Assembly: GCA_037501455.1 (NCBI GenBank)
Contig: CM074861.1
Span: 100,355,001-100,419,000 of the forward strand
Length of the DNA stretch: 64,000 bases
DNA from: Lantana camara
Lineage: Eukaryota > Streptophyta > Magnoliopsida > Lamiales > Verbenaceae
Direction: 5' to 3'
In this document: positions 1 to 12,299 of the stretch, piece by piece
How the letters are laid out: each line of letters opens with the position of its first letter
How positions within the stretch are numbered: position 1 is the stretch's first letter
Program-made: the position numbers and the translations under genes
Notes under the pieces: model-generated
Database searches by the model: none
What the model was told of the DNA's origin: nothing
The model's input: only the letters and a program-made list of their open reading frames with translations

Positions 1-2
1 GT

Positions 3-2725
3 GTTGGCGATGCTGAAGATGTCGACATGCTTGATGTTGAAGAGGGTGAATTGACTGAACAGATTTCCAGGACTGGAGAGGGAGAACTTTGTGATGTTGG
101 TGGTAGTCAAGTAAATGAAGAATCTAACAAGAGGAATTCCAGAAATAGGAGGAAGAAAAAGAAGAACAAGAGAAAGAGGGGCAGCAGTGATGGCCCGAAT
201 ATAACCAATATCAATAGGTTTGAATATTTCAGGGCATTTTTGTTGGTTCATTTTGCTGAGTTTTACATTTTTTGACATTTTTGCTGTCTGTTTTATCTTT
301 ATGCCACCGTACTTAGGTTTGTCTTGGATACATGCAAGCGTTTTCGGGAGAAGAAATCTTATCTCATGTGGACTGCTGTTGGTTGCCTTGGTGTCTCGGC
401 TTTGAGCGATCTTGTCAAAGAGGTAAATTTTCATTAATTTTTTGTATTTTTGTTGTTGAAAGATATGTGTTGTTTTGCAACCCTTTCAAAGCTTCAAGCT
501 ACACTTTGCTTGATTGTGTTCTCTTCTGTGGTTTATCGGCTGTAAGCTGGGGAAGTTCATCTCATTATCTAAGAGTATGAAATGTGTGCATTGTCGTTTG
601 TCATCAGTAGGGGGTTATTGACATAAAGGTAGTTTTGGACAAATGATGAGTAACTGACTTAAGGGTGTTCTTGTACCTACAATCCAGCGACTCCCGAGCT
701 TTGCAATATAAAGAAGGAAAGAAATAGGTAGGACCAGAAACCGTGCAAGGGTTTCTCTTTTTTGGATTTCTCATAATGCAATATCATTTTTGTCATGTTT
801 GATAATTCTGTGACATTTGAATCCAGTGAAGTACATCAAAACCTCCCAGTCAGTTGATGGTCATAATTCATTACTTCAGATGTCGTCACTATTTGGATTA
901 TCATTGGTATGTGTTTGCATGCTGTTTACATTCAAAAAACAAAAGAAAAGGAAATGCTTGGTTAATTGTTCTACGGCATCATTATCTTAGTTGGATCACA
1001 TGCGTAATATCCTTTCACTTTGTTACGTTAACCACCAGGCCTGTGTGCAGAAATTGTTGGGATTTCCTAACTGGACTAAAGTTATTGTGGTTGGTCTCAC
1101 ACCCTGAATCATCATTCACCCCTTCTACTGCTTGATGTTGAAAGTTTCATAAGCTATCAATAGTCAATACTTCAGTTTAGGTAAACTTGGAAAATATGCT
1201 CTTCTTAAAGGTGAGGTCTGTTTGAACCTGTGACATCACATGATTAAGGACTAATTTCCTACTAGTTCTGATCCTCAATATTGTCTCCCTTCAATTGCAG
1301 ATTCTTGAGGCTGAAGTTCTTGCTCATAGGCACATGAAAATTTGATCAGAGATAACTTCTTTCGAAAACCACTTCATGATTTCCATCTATGTAGGTCGAT
1401 TTAAAAGGATTTGGTGTATCTTTTACCCTTCTAACCTGCGAACTCATGGCACTAGAGCGATGGACCTACATAATTTCTGTTATCAAGAAAGGCATACTTG
1501 AAGGTGGAAATTGGAGAAAATTGGTTGGGTAGTAATAGACAAAAATAATCCTAGACTTGTTTATGCAAACAGCTGGGATTGAGATGGAAATCTTTTGGTT
1601 AGATAAAGATCTTGACTACTTCATATTCTTAGATAATCAATCATTTTGTGTTACATATAGAAAGCCAATGGGCCACACAATACAGCAATGAAGATTGATA
1701 AACAATTTGACACATCAAATAAACCCATCCTAATTATTAGATGATCCAGTTTCCCATCATAGCTTTACTTGAGAATTAGTATCTTTCCATTGTAGCACAA
1801 AATATTTGCTTGTGAGGATCAAATTGAGGTGTCAAATTCATATTTTGGAAGTCTGGAACACCAGCCACCCCCCATCTGTGATAAAATGTGGTGTAATACT
1901 CAGTTCGCACAATATTGTTGCTAATTTCCCTTCTCTATTATTCTCCTTTTAGCCTGCTTTGATTCTCAAATTATTAATGTGAAAATCAAAATTGCAGGTT
2001 GATGCAATTCAGGCTTGTGGAGGTCAGAAGACAGCCGATGGCAGCCGTTTCAGAAACGGTGGTGGCATATTGTGGAATATAATCAAAGCACGCGATCCAA
2101 ATGCTTACAAAGAGATTATGAGTAAAGGAAAAGAGTTTGAGGTATGCTTTGCCTTTTTCTTGCTTTCCCACGTAGTCGAGAAAACTTGAGGGTTGCTGCA
2201 ACGTGGCTTGCTGTTTTCTTACAGTGGTACAAATATTATGCAAGTAGTTCATCACTTACCTATCCCTTGTTTCTGAAAAAGAACAAAGTGTTCTATTTCT
2301 GGTTCCTTCTTGATGATTCTCTGTCATATTGGTTGTTACTGAAAAATATAGATGCCATTCAAGCTACATAAAAGTTATGCTTGTGTTATTTTGACCAAGT
2401 TGATTATGTGTACTATAATTGTCCTGTTAATTCCTCAAGTTGATACACTTTGCAGAAGCAATTCAAGCAACAACTTAACGGTAAGCAAGGATCCAAGCAA
2501 CAGGCTGAAGGTTCTTCGAAAACCCTTGCTCCAGACACTAATCCGATTAAATTTAGCCCATCAGACGATTTGGAGCTTACACATCAAGATCAAACTCAGG
2601 TTGATGAGCTGCCAACTACAGTGCAGAAACGTGCATCAGTTCATGAGCGAATTCGAGTCCCGGTTTCGTATGATGATCTGCTTGAAGGAGAGAACCCCAA
2701 AGACGAATTTGCTCCAACAGAATGA
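3..2725 (+). CDS. PHAX RNA-binding-domain protein, 5' partial
   Basis: Exons read <3..217, 317..422, 1998..2141 and 2456..2725, joined by GT-AG introns that keep one frame; the stop is at 2723-2725. The first exon encodes an acidic stretch followed by a very basic run (RRKKKKNKRKR) that looks like a nuclear localisation signal. Exons 2 and 3 encode the conserved block with RFREKKSYLMWTAVG, LSDLVKEVDAIQACGGQKTADGS and RNGGGILWNIIK, which matches the PHAX RNA-binding (RNA_GG_bind) domain. In animals PHAX is the phosphorylated adaptor for nuclear export of U snRNA; the plant role is inferred from the domain only. The C-terminal exon is polar and low-complexity with an EFAPTE end. The start codon lies outside the window. 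Intron 2 is long (1.57 kb). The gene converges on the PP2C gene. Confidence 0.85.
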
Positions 2726-3197
2726 CAAAAAAGCCAATCTTAAACAATCAGAAACCCTTTTCTTTTTGGCTCGATTCGACTCCGATTTTGCAACGGATGA
2801 CCCTTCTTTCTCTTTATACTTTACTTTGTTTATAACAGAAGAAGGTTTTGTTTTCCTATTCTTTTTTAGGGAAGAGAGCTACATGTTTTCTCCTCCTCTC
2901 ATGCTAAAGAGTAATGTTCAGAACATGTACTGGTTTTAAATGTCTGCACATATTGAATGAGAAAAGGTTATTTTTCCTCTTTGGGCCGTTGTAAACCCTC
3001 CTCTTTGGGCTTTATATTGATAATCTGATATGAAGTGAATTGTTAGCACTAACAATCTTAGGGACATAACCTTTTTTTTTACCTTAAATCGACAAGGAAA
3101 AAACAAAGAAAGATCTCTATTGCAGCAAAAGTAATTTAAAAATTGTACACAACCAAGATTGCATACAACAATCACTCATAATTCCACTGCTATGTAT
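2726..3197. other. Convergent 3' intergenic region
   Basis: The stops of the PHAX-like gene (+) and the PP2C gene (-) are 472 bp apart and face each other, so both 3' UTRs must lie here. The sequence is T-rich on the side of the PHAX-like gene. I see no further coding sequence. Confidence 0.6.
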
Positions 3198-5619
3198 CTA
3201 TGTATGTATATAATGTAGTGGATTATTGTTTTCCTTGCAAAAGAAGAGGCAAACAACTGTGCAATCATCTCTCTTAGAGTTAGGGTACTTGTGTTGCCAT
3301 GAAGCAATTGCTGCATCCACCACTGCTTTTGCTGCTGCTTCTTGGTTATGTGCTGAAGAGACTACAGACATAACTTCCTCATTACTTAGCACATCCCACA
3401 CCTGAAAATCAAGAATCAATTTTTAGTTGAAATTCAAGCCTTTCCACAAAAAATACATGTTATTGTCAAAAATGTTCTCTACAAGGGTTCAAGAAGCTTA
3501 TATGGTCATAAATTTTTACATAATTATGGGAAATAACTGCGCCGTTATTTTTTGGTACACCTCAATCGATAAATTGTGACGAAGACACCTTTATTTTTTG
3601 GTAAATACCTTACTTTGCCTTTGACGCTTACTTCTTAATATCTAATTCGAAATTCATGGCTATAACACGCCTTACGCCAAACCTCAAAGTTTATACAATT
3701 TCCTAAACCTCAGGAGAGATTTCTGTAATTTGGCTGAACCTCAGGGTATATAAGTGTAATTACCCATAGTTTTCAAGTAAGAAAAACATAGTATTTGTGA
3801 CGCTTACAAGAAGGTACGATCGAGGTCGTATCACTTACCCCATCGCTTGCCAGCACAAGAAACTCATCATTTGGAGATAAATGGTGATAAGACACATCTG
3901 GAGTAGCAATTACACCATGACTTTTCAGCACAAAATCTCCAAAAGCCCTAGACATTGCCAGCCCTGGAGAGTCATCATAAGGCAGCCAAACCCTCTGAAT
4001 ATGAGGTTCTTCTTTCAGTGCAAGCACTCTGCCTTTGCACTTTCTTATTCTCTCCGCTTCAGCTGCACGACAAAATAGTATTTTTCTTTCCGTATTAGCA
4101 ATTAAATATATATAAATAAATAATATAACTTTATGTAAATTAAAATTTCAGATTTTTACATGGTACTCCAGGCTTGAGATCAGTAGTTAACTGAGCAGCC
4201 CTGATTCCATTCTCAGTTCTTGTCCCAAGAACTGCCCTTGAATCTCCCAGATTTGCCACCACAAGATCTTCACCCTATTCACAAAATAAACTTTATAAAC
4301 ACATTTTAAAAAGAAACAACAACATATTTTTAATATAAATATTAGGGTTAATTACATCCAACTACCTTCAGGTTTGGCCTAATTACAACTTAGTCCCTAT
4401 TCTTTCCATATTTACCATGTAGTCTCTAAACTTTACATTCCGTTTGAGGTTCCTGACGTTCGTTAGGGTTCCGTTAAGTTGATTAGTTGTCCTTCCTAAA
4501 TTGACTCTGAATTTATTACAAATACATCCCTACAGTTTCTTTTTAATAACAAAATTCTTTTTGAAATTTCGGAAAAACAACTGATCAACTTAACGGAACC
4601 CTAACGGACGTCAGGACCTCAAACAGAATATAAAGTTTAGGGACTACATTGTAAATATGCAAAGAATACGCAAAAAAATCAAAAAAATTTCCATAATTTC
4701 TTCATTACCTGTTTGACAACAACAACAGCAGTAGATCCACTGCATGAGCAATCCAAACTGTCAATAAGTTTGATTTCCTTGTCCATCACTCTGAATGAAC
4801 TAATGCAAGCCTCTTTCCATTTCAGGTAATTCTTGCTCGGTTCTGATTGGTCGGTCTCCATTCCTTCGTTCTGTTTGAGATTTATTTCTGATGTGTTGAT
4901 CTTGGCTATGGAGTTTCTCTGGTTGAGGAGCAAAGAAGGTAACCTGTTTCTAACAATCTTGCTGACTATGTGACCATTTTGGCCATGCCCATCAAATACT
5001 CCACCAAAAAATCCATCCTCTATTCCATAGCACTGATGAAGAAACGGAATTGTTTAACATGTTGAAAAGATTCATAATGATGGAAAAATGAAAATGAAAC
5101 AAGAATTTACATGTTATGGGAAGTTCATGATCGTGTAGTGACAGAGTCGGAAATTTTAACTTTGAGGAAATGGGGTTGGATTTTTATAGAATACATAAAG
5201 TCGATTTGTTGTTTTTAAGAGGATTGTCGATATAGAGTAATTTTTCATATGAAAAATTAAGGAAAAACGGTGGATATTCATAATATATATGAAAATTAAC
5301 CATTTTTTGATGAGGAATGAAACTTTGAGTTTTAATAGAAGCGTCCCTGTATCATGGTTTATGCGAATATTTGTATCGAAAACCATCGATGATCTTGTGA
5401 AATTAATGAGAAAAATACTAATATTGGCCAAAAATAAAAGATCCCATTTACCTGGAAAAGAAGAGCAGAATCTTGGTTGATCCCTTTGCTTCCACTATGA
5501 GAGAAAGTTGAGCCAATATTGCCTTGTGATGCAGTTGCATTATAGTACACAGCATTTTCATGGCCATAAGTATCATCATGTATTTGATCTGAAGATGGAA
5601 TTGAAGCACAAATTCCCAT
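3198..5619 (-). CDS. Protein phosphatase 2C (PPM family), clade-E-like
   Basis: Five exons on the minus strand: 5452..5619, 4709..5032, 4160..4274, 3839..4062 and 3198..3401. They join in frame to 344 aa, a normal length for this family. The start MGICAS has Gly2 and Cys4, a pattern fitting N-myristoylation plus palmitoylation, so membrane attachment is likely. PP2C metal and catalytic motifs are in order: VFDGHG (D70-G73), GDSRA (D175), SRAFGD (D245), SDGVWD (D276) and RDDCTV (D323). All acidic metal ligands appear present, so it should dephosphorylate Ser/Thr substrates with Mg/Mn. The N-terminal myristoyl context and motif spacing recall plant clade E PP2Cs, but the clade is an inference. 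Introns 2 and 4 hold MITEs. Confidence 0.93.
3524..3767. mobile_element. MITE-like insert in PP2C intron 4
   Basis: The right end, read on the minus strand, begins TATGGGTAATTACAC and runs into text such as CCTGAGGTTCAGCC, typical of short plant non-autonomous elements. The left end ATGGGAAATAACTGC is an imperfect inverted match. There is no coding capacity. Boundaries are approximate. Confidence 0.5.
4346..4675. mobile_element. Hairpin-forming MITE in PP2C intron 2
   Basis: About 4372-4490 and 4578-4672 are near-perfect inverted copies. The left arm has GTTAGGGTTCCGTTAAGTTG; the right arm has CAACTTAACGGAACCCTAAC. The loop is about 90 bp. The same family occurs at 34214-34593, where the terminal repeat GGCGAATTA/TAATTCGCC survives; here the outer end of the right arm is worn. 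The element lies in transcribed intron sequence. Confidence 0.65.
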
Positions 5620-5706
5620 ATTTATGTATTTTTCTTGATAATTCTTTTGAAATACTCTTAAAAGTGTATATACTTTTGGATTCCAATAGCTGTGGGAATA
5701 AGTCCC

Positions 5707-5713
5707 ATTTATA
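5707..5713 (-). promoter_or_regulatory. Candidate TATA box of the PP2C gene
   Basis: TATAAAT on the minus strand, inside CCTTATAAATGGG, lies about 90 bp upstream of the PP2C ATG at 5619. The spacing leaves room for a short 5' UTR. It is a sequence match only. Confidence 0.45.
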
Positions 5714-6438
5714 AGGACTTGGGACCATGGGAATATGCAGGCAAATTGGCTGAATATTATAATTAATTCTTTAAAGAATAGTTTATGGATCCAAAAGAGT
5801 TGAAAATCCAACAATTTTTGTTCAATAATTGAGTTGTAATCTTTAAGTAAGTTTAATTAATTATTATACTTTGGTACCCCAAGATTCATTTCAAAGGGCA
5901 TATGATGTGTAGTTATGTAGGATTAAAGAATAATTAGTATGTAAAAGAAGGTGATAGATTGGCAATTGGACCAATTTGGGTGTTGACTTTGGATGTTTTT
6001 ATACAAATATCGAAAATTCGAAATTCGATATTAATTGTTATATTTTAGGTTTGAGGAATTGAAGTTTTTATGAAAATAAAACCGAGTTAAGTTATTGGTA
6101 GAACATCGATCTTAACGTATAAATACTTCTAAACATATCATTTTATCGTGGTATTGTGGAACACTTTTTATGTAAAAATAATCAAAAAATAATTTATATC
6201 GCTATAATGCACTGAACTTTTGAAAAAAAAAATTTTTTGAAATTGTGTCATCGTATCTGTATTGTGTCGTATTTATTACCATGTCTATATCCATGCATCC
6301 TAATCGTATCGTTATATGTCTGTATCAGTATGGTGTCTGTATTCTTACATCATAAATCTACAAATTAAAACCATATTGTTGCCAAGTTATTTGAAATTGT
6401 TGAAAAAATACTAAATCTCTTTTAATATATGTTATGAA

Positions 6439-6993
6439 CTATAATGCACGGACACTCCGAAAATTTACCCTGTGCAGTGTCGGACACGGACACGGCTCGG
6501 ACACGGCACCGACACGTGTCCGACACGGCAAAATATGTCCAAAAATAAAAAAAAAATTCCGACACGCTGGGGACACGGCTCGGACATGGCGACACGAAAA
6601 ATTCAAAAAAAAATTAATTTTTAATTTATATTTCCTGAATATTTGAGGGTATGTTTTTTTTTTATAAAAAAATAATTATAAAAATTTGCTAAAAAATGTT
6701 TAATATTAATTTAAATTCAATTTTTTCATAATATTATTATATAAAAAATGTATTAATTTTATTTTTAATGATTTTAATGTTGAATTTGAAAATAATATAT
6801 GTTATTTAAGTTTGTAATATTAAATACTTTTATAATATTTTATTTTATATAAATAAATAAATAAATATATATATATATATATAATATAGCCGTGTCGGAG
6901 CCGTGTCGTGTCCTAAATTTTTCAAAAAATCCGTGTCGCCGTGTCCATGTCGTGTCGTATCCGTGTCGCCGTGTCCGTGTCTGTGCATCATAG
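6439..6993. mobile_element. hAT-type MITE with CGGACAC-rich ends
   Basis: The ends are CTATAATGCACGGACAC and, inverted, CTATGATGCACAGACAC. They are flanked by the 8-bp duplication GTTATGAA at 6431-6438 and 6994-7001, as expected for hAT transposition. Subterminal DNA is made of short repeats of the type CGGACACGG, and the middle is AT-rich without coding capacity. Confidence 0.8.
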
Positions 6994-8568
6994 GTTATGA
7001 ATGTTGAAATTGTACTTCGACTATGCAATGATATTAATAATATATTTTATGAATGTTGAAATTCTATGAAAACCATTTTGTTTTCATATATGAAATAAGT
7101 TTGTTTATCAAACCTCCTATAAACAATTGTTATCTAATAATTTGTTGGTTAATGGATGATAATGCCATCTATAAGAGTTGACAATTTCATACACTAAACT
7201 AAGTGTTTTAATATATATAATAAAGAGAATTACGTACAAGGTACCGTATGATTGGAGGGACCAAAGGGTTTGGAAGATAACAGATGTGATTTGGCAAGAA
7301 TATTCTAAGATGTTATAAGCTCTATTTTAATTGATAACATTGGTCATCAACTAATCTATCAACAAATTGGTGTGATAACAAATTACTTCAATTCATTTCC
7401 AAAATTAAAACAAAAATTTTGTAAATCATGGAAAACTAAGCAAAAATTGTGAAAATCTTGGCAATCAGGGTGTTTGATCGGCAAATGAAGAAAAAACGAC
7501 ATTGGCAGATGGAAAAAAGAGCTTTCGAACAATGTTGATTATCATATACGGATGAAATCTCGATATCAAAATTTAGAGAGATTTTCGTAATTTTTGAAAC
7601 AAAAGACAATTTTATAAGTGTCAATTATACAATATTATTTTTTGGGTTAATCATCATCGGGCATATTAACTAAGATCAAATTGTTTTTATATATAAACAT
7701 TCAAGATATAATATTGTATTTGATACTTAAGTTTTTGGAAAAGCTCAAAGAAGTTATAATCAATATTATATTAAATATATTAAATTACATTTGTTTTTAA
7801 TGAAATGTAATTTCCCTCGATTATAATCTCACATAATCACACTCACTCTCCGAGATTTGTAATAGAGGTTAATTAATATTAGTAGCGGAATTAAGTTCAC
7901 CTAATTTTACCTAATTCAACCCCGAATAACCTAATATCACTTAGCTAATACAAAATTAAATAGAATTAAATCAAATAAAAAGGTATAACTATAATTCCTA
8001 ATTATGCTAAATTATAAAAAATATTGTATGTAAATAACACACTGTATTATGTATATGTGATGTGAGTGAGCGAGGGGTAGTTTTTGAAAACTTTGGAACG
8101 TTACTTAAGGGCAAATTTCAAGGTATTTTTAATTATTTATTATGTATTGTTTTCTTGTTTCATTGTCACAACCTATTGGCAATTGGACAAAATAAAGTTT
8201 GCTAATTGATGTCATCAAGAAATTGACGAAGTCTAACAAAATTAACCGAGCGCGGCGATTAGTCTGTTTTTAATCTTATTCAAGAAAATGAGCCGACTAT
8301 AAATTCTTATGAAAGGGCAAAAATAATGACTTTTGACAGTCACATATTGGTTATAAATTTGCTACAACTTTTTGTGTTTCACAAAATTAAAATATTGGCT
8401 GTATTTGTGTATCCAAACAACTTCACATCATATGCTACATTTTGTACATGTCTAGTTAAAAATAGTTTACATGCAAAATTAGATTTGGTTATAATTTATA
8501 ACAAATGGAGCAGTTTAGCGGTGTATTATTGTACAAATTTGACTAGACGTCTTGTCTTCCCTGAGTAG

Positions 8569-8896
8569 AAAACAATGTACATCTTTAGTGCGATCAGTAA
8601 TTTTTATTCACTTTAATAATTTGATCCAATTCAAAATAACAACACAAATAAATCTTAGTAATCCGCTCATTTACGGGAGAAAAAAAACATATAGTAAGAG
8701 ATTTGGATCATTGGAAGCCCTTATAAAAAACAATTTACATCTTAGTTGGTAGTTGCGATCAATATTTTTTTTTTACTTTAATAATTTGATCCGATTCAAA
8801 ATAAAAGCACAAATAAATTTTAGTAGTCCAGTTCATTCAGGGCCAATCAGGGGAGAAAAAAGAAAATCCTAAGAGATTTGGACCACGTAGAAAATT
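8569..8896 (+). repeat. Tandem direct duplication, about 160 bp unit
   Basis: Two adjacent diverged copies start at 8569 and 8729. Both contain an ACATCTTAG/ACATCTTTAG block, then CTTTAATAATTTGATCC and later AAGAGATTTGGA. No gene is seen. Confidence 0.6.
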
Positions 8897-9315
8897 GATA
8901 AGTAGGTATCAAGTCATCCTTGTTAATAAGCAATTTGCAATCAACTGTATATACTATATAATGGACTTGAGAATTCCAACAGAAATCATTCAGTACAAGT
9001 AATCTAGAGATCGTGCTCATCACAATTGAAGAATATTCTTAATTTGTTGGTCATGATATCCCACATAAATCAGCATTATTGGATCTCAGTTTGTGGATAT
9101 GATCATCTATTCATCACATATAGACAAAATAAAAGTGTTCTTTTCAAAATGCAGAGACCATGTCTGAGTTGAAGCAAGATAAGCTAAGATCAAGAAAAGT
9201 TGGCTTGTGATCATGACTGAATCCTGTGTATTTAAAACTTGGGTGATGATCATAATATCATATATTTATCAGCATATTTTGTGGGTATGATTACCCTTTC
9301 ATCACAAATAAATAA

Positions 9316-9479
9316 TTATTTTTTTTTTTTGGGTAAAGAAAATTTCAAGTTGAGGGATGGCACTCAAATCGGCTGAACGAGCACTTACAAAAGACCCCTC
9401 GAAGACAAGGGGGTTTTAAACCTGCGACCTTGTCAGAATCAAATCCTTTCATGCTCCACTTGGCCAACCCCATCGGGTT
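9316..9479 (-). mobile_element. tRNA-derived SINE
   Basis: Read on the minus strand it has an A-box-like GGTTGGCCAAGTGG and a B-box-like GGTCGCAGGTTTAAAACC (9412-9429). The A/T-rich tail lies at 9318-9330. A perfect 15-bp target-site duplication, ATCACAAATAAATAA, flanks it at 9301-9315 and 9480-9494. Pol III promoter, tail and duplication together define a SINE. Confidence 0.85.
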
Positions 9480-9540
9480 ATCACAAATAAATAAATAAAT
9501 TCCATTATTGAGGTGTGTTTTCTCACTATGCATTGGCTTA

Positions 9541-9684
9541 AGAGGGTGTTTGGCTGAGTTTATAACATAAAATTAATTACTAACATCCTATTACTATCCA
9601 AAAGCTGTAATATCTTAGTTTGAAATAAGATCAGACATGTTATAAGATCTAAAAGCTCTTTAAACCAGCTCAGCCAAACACCTA
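9541..9684. mobile_element. Harbinger/Tourist-like MITE, 144 bp
   Basis: Inverted ends GGTGTTTGGCTGAG and CTCAGCCAAACACC enclose a short non-coding body. A TTA lies on each side (9538-9540 and 9685-9687), the target preference of PIF/Harbinger elements. Confidence 0.6.
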
Positions 9685-9976
9685 TTAGTGATAATTCATG
9701 CATCTGATCACCATATGTGTGACTTCTTCCACTAAAGCAATCAATCCCAGTCCAACAAAGTTACCCACCAAATGGAAAAACAAGAAAATGTCAAGAGTAA
9801 AACCCAAAAGCTGGAACTTTTCTTCCCATTTCTAAAACCATAAGCAGTTCTACACAGTCATACATACACATCAGCATTACGGTGCAGAAAAAAGATGGAA
9901 ATTGATCGAACAAAACATAGAAGCATATATTACCACAAGAAGTCATGATTTCTACACATAAATGACAAATTTCACC

Positions 9977-12299
9977 TCATTGACCGGAGACGACAACAAC
10001 ATCATCCCCTTGTGGTGTGTCACCAGCAGGAGATTTCTTCACCAAAGACTTGGGCAATTCCACCTCATCCTGAAGGCACCTTTGCTGAGGATGGCATAAC
10101 AGCACACACATATGACGAAAAAGGGAACGAGTCAGACCTTGGCCACTCTCAAACATGTACCCTTCAAATTCACTGATACGTTCAACAATCTCAACTAAGA
10201 CATCAAACACCATTTGTGGACAATTTTCAGGTCCAGGTTTGTCATGGAGGTACATAACATCTAAAGTGAAGAGCTTCTGAATTGGAGGCAATTGATATTG
10301 TGGTGGTGTAGATGACCTACAGTAAAGCAAGACCTGGAAAAAAAGAATAAAGGTCAAGATTTTGCACGGTTACTATGAGAAATAAAGAAATATTATCAGA
10401 ATAAATGCATAAAGAGCATGCAGAAGATTCATTCACTACTATTAATATGGTTCAACAAAAGAAAGAAGAATAGATAAAATGAAAATACAAAATCCGAGGC
10501 TACAAACAACTCCCTAGGAAGCTGACAGCAAAACAAAGCCCGAAAACTCCATTTAAAATCCTACTATTTGATAACACCGGTTTGATAAAGTTAGAACAAG
10601 ACAAACAAAAGTTAATTACTAGCGACTGGCTAAGGCCATTTGAGAGGGAAAATGTAACAGATTATCATCAAAAAACACCAGTGAGGGATAAAGTGGTCAT
10701 GAAAACGGGAGAAGAGTACAATAGGTGATGCATTATCAGGAACAAATAATTATGCCATGTTCGGAACCAAGAAGATCATTTGGGGAAATGTTTCTCAAGA
10801 CAAGCTTGAGAAAGAGAAGCAAAATGCAAACGGAAGAAAAGCCTACGAGTAGTGCATAGGTTTTCTTGAGCACTTGTCCAATTATGAAATATGATCCATC
10901 CACTGCTCTTTTGGAACCAGAGCATAACATCCACAAGATTGATCTATGAAATATTTTAAGTTTAATGCCGTTTATGATAAAATTTAACTGTAAACAATAT
11001 ACAAAATGAAATAATTGGGTAGAGAAACTAAATGCCAAAAAGAAGCAAATAGCTAATTGTAGACAACTCATTTTTCTACCACTTCTGCATTTTGTATTCT
11101 ATAGTGATGTCAATCCGTCGCGAAAACCAATGCCAAAACTATCCTGCAATTTAGGTTCCAACTTGGAAAATAAAACCAACTTTACTAGCAACCAAACAGG
11201 GGTTAGCGTAATAGCTTTTTCAATGTCCAAAAATAAAAAAACAATGACAATCTAAACATGATCACGTGCATTGCCACTCACCACCCGGAATGTCCTATTT
11301 TGCGTACGGGATTTCTTTGCTTCATGAGTTGCTACTCTAAGTAGCTGAGTGAGATCTGCTTGGCTGGAAGATGAATCTATTGAGATACCTCTTAAAGCAG
11401 CAAGTACCGAGTCAACTTCACTGCTGAACTCTTTCCGGAGCTTCAATAAGAAACAAAGACAGACAATTAGACTACATAATATTAGTTGATTGACCTCAAT
11501 AACAAATGTTGCACATAAATCCTTTAAAAGTATGTGAATATGAGAAGTAACAAACAAATACGCACAAGCTTACGCCTTGAGTATCAAACACTTACATTTG
11601 CACATTGATGTCTTGTAACTTCCCTGAAAACTTCAACATCCAAAAATGAATGCTTTCGATTGCCTTTTGTAATTATAAATACTACTCCATTTCATGAAAT
11701 CACACAATTTTTTTACATGATAAAGCACATGATTAGTCAGTTAAACACTTGAATATGTCAGGAACACTCTTCCTCGACGGTATAATTCCCACTTCCCAGT
11801 CTAACGCTACCACTAATCAACATCTATACTGTCAATACCAACACAGTATACAAATAAATACCCAAGAAACACACGACGTTACTACCCAAACAAGCTAGAA
11901 ATGAATGCCCAACCAAAAACAGATAACAACACTAGAAAGAAAAAAAAAAAAAAGAAGCTTGAAAATGAAGAATACCCAATAACAGGATTTCGACAGAGCG
12001 CATAAGGCGAATCGATGATCGGGGCTGATTGTGAGCTTCGCATGAACGAACAGAAGAATAGCCTGTTTTATGGACTCCAATCTGGTGTATGGCCGCCCAT
12101 TAGGGCCGTTCACCTTCATCTCCACCATCGTTTCCGGCCCCACGTCGATGCAGAATAGTATGTCCTCGCTTGCAAATCGGCCAGGATGAAGTATGTATCC
12201 GCCGCCGCTCTGCCCCGGCGGAGATTGCGCGCCTCCCGGTGGTGGATTGAAGCTCCGTCCCTCTGTCACTTCCATCTTCGACTTCTCTGTTTGCTTCAT
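9977..12299 (-). CDS. BABAM1: BRISC/BRCA1-A complex member 1 (MERIT40) homologue
   Basis: Three exons on the minus strand, 11976..12299, 11282..11440 and 9977..10333, each a whole number of codons, give 279 aa. The N-terminus is Pro/Gly-rich and disordered. Then follow ILFCIDVGPETM, a vWA-like strand with the Asp typical of MERIT40, and RLESIKQAILLFVHAK with DHRFALCALSKSCYW. The last exon has VLLYCRSSTPPQYQLPP, LFTLDVMYLHDKPGPENCPQ and HMCVLLCHPQQRC, matching the C-terminal half of BABAM1 (human 329 aa). In animals this is a scaffold of the BRISC and BRCA1-A deubiquitinase complexes around BRCC36. A similar K63-deubiquitinase and DNA-repair role here is inferred. A nearby ATG (codon 9, MEVTEG) is an alternative start. 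Confidence 0.88.

Larger units (their letters stand above)
5714..9976. other. Intergenic region with transposon relics
   Basis: No coding sequence is supported between the PP2C promoter and the BABAM1 stop. The region is AT-rich. It holds a hAT MITE (6439-6993), a roughly 160-bp direct duplication (8569-8896), a SINE (9316-9479) and a Harbinger-like MITE (9541-9684), listed separately. I see nothing recognisable in 6994-8568. Confidence 0.6.
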
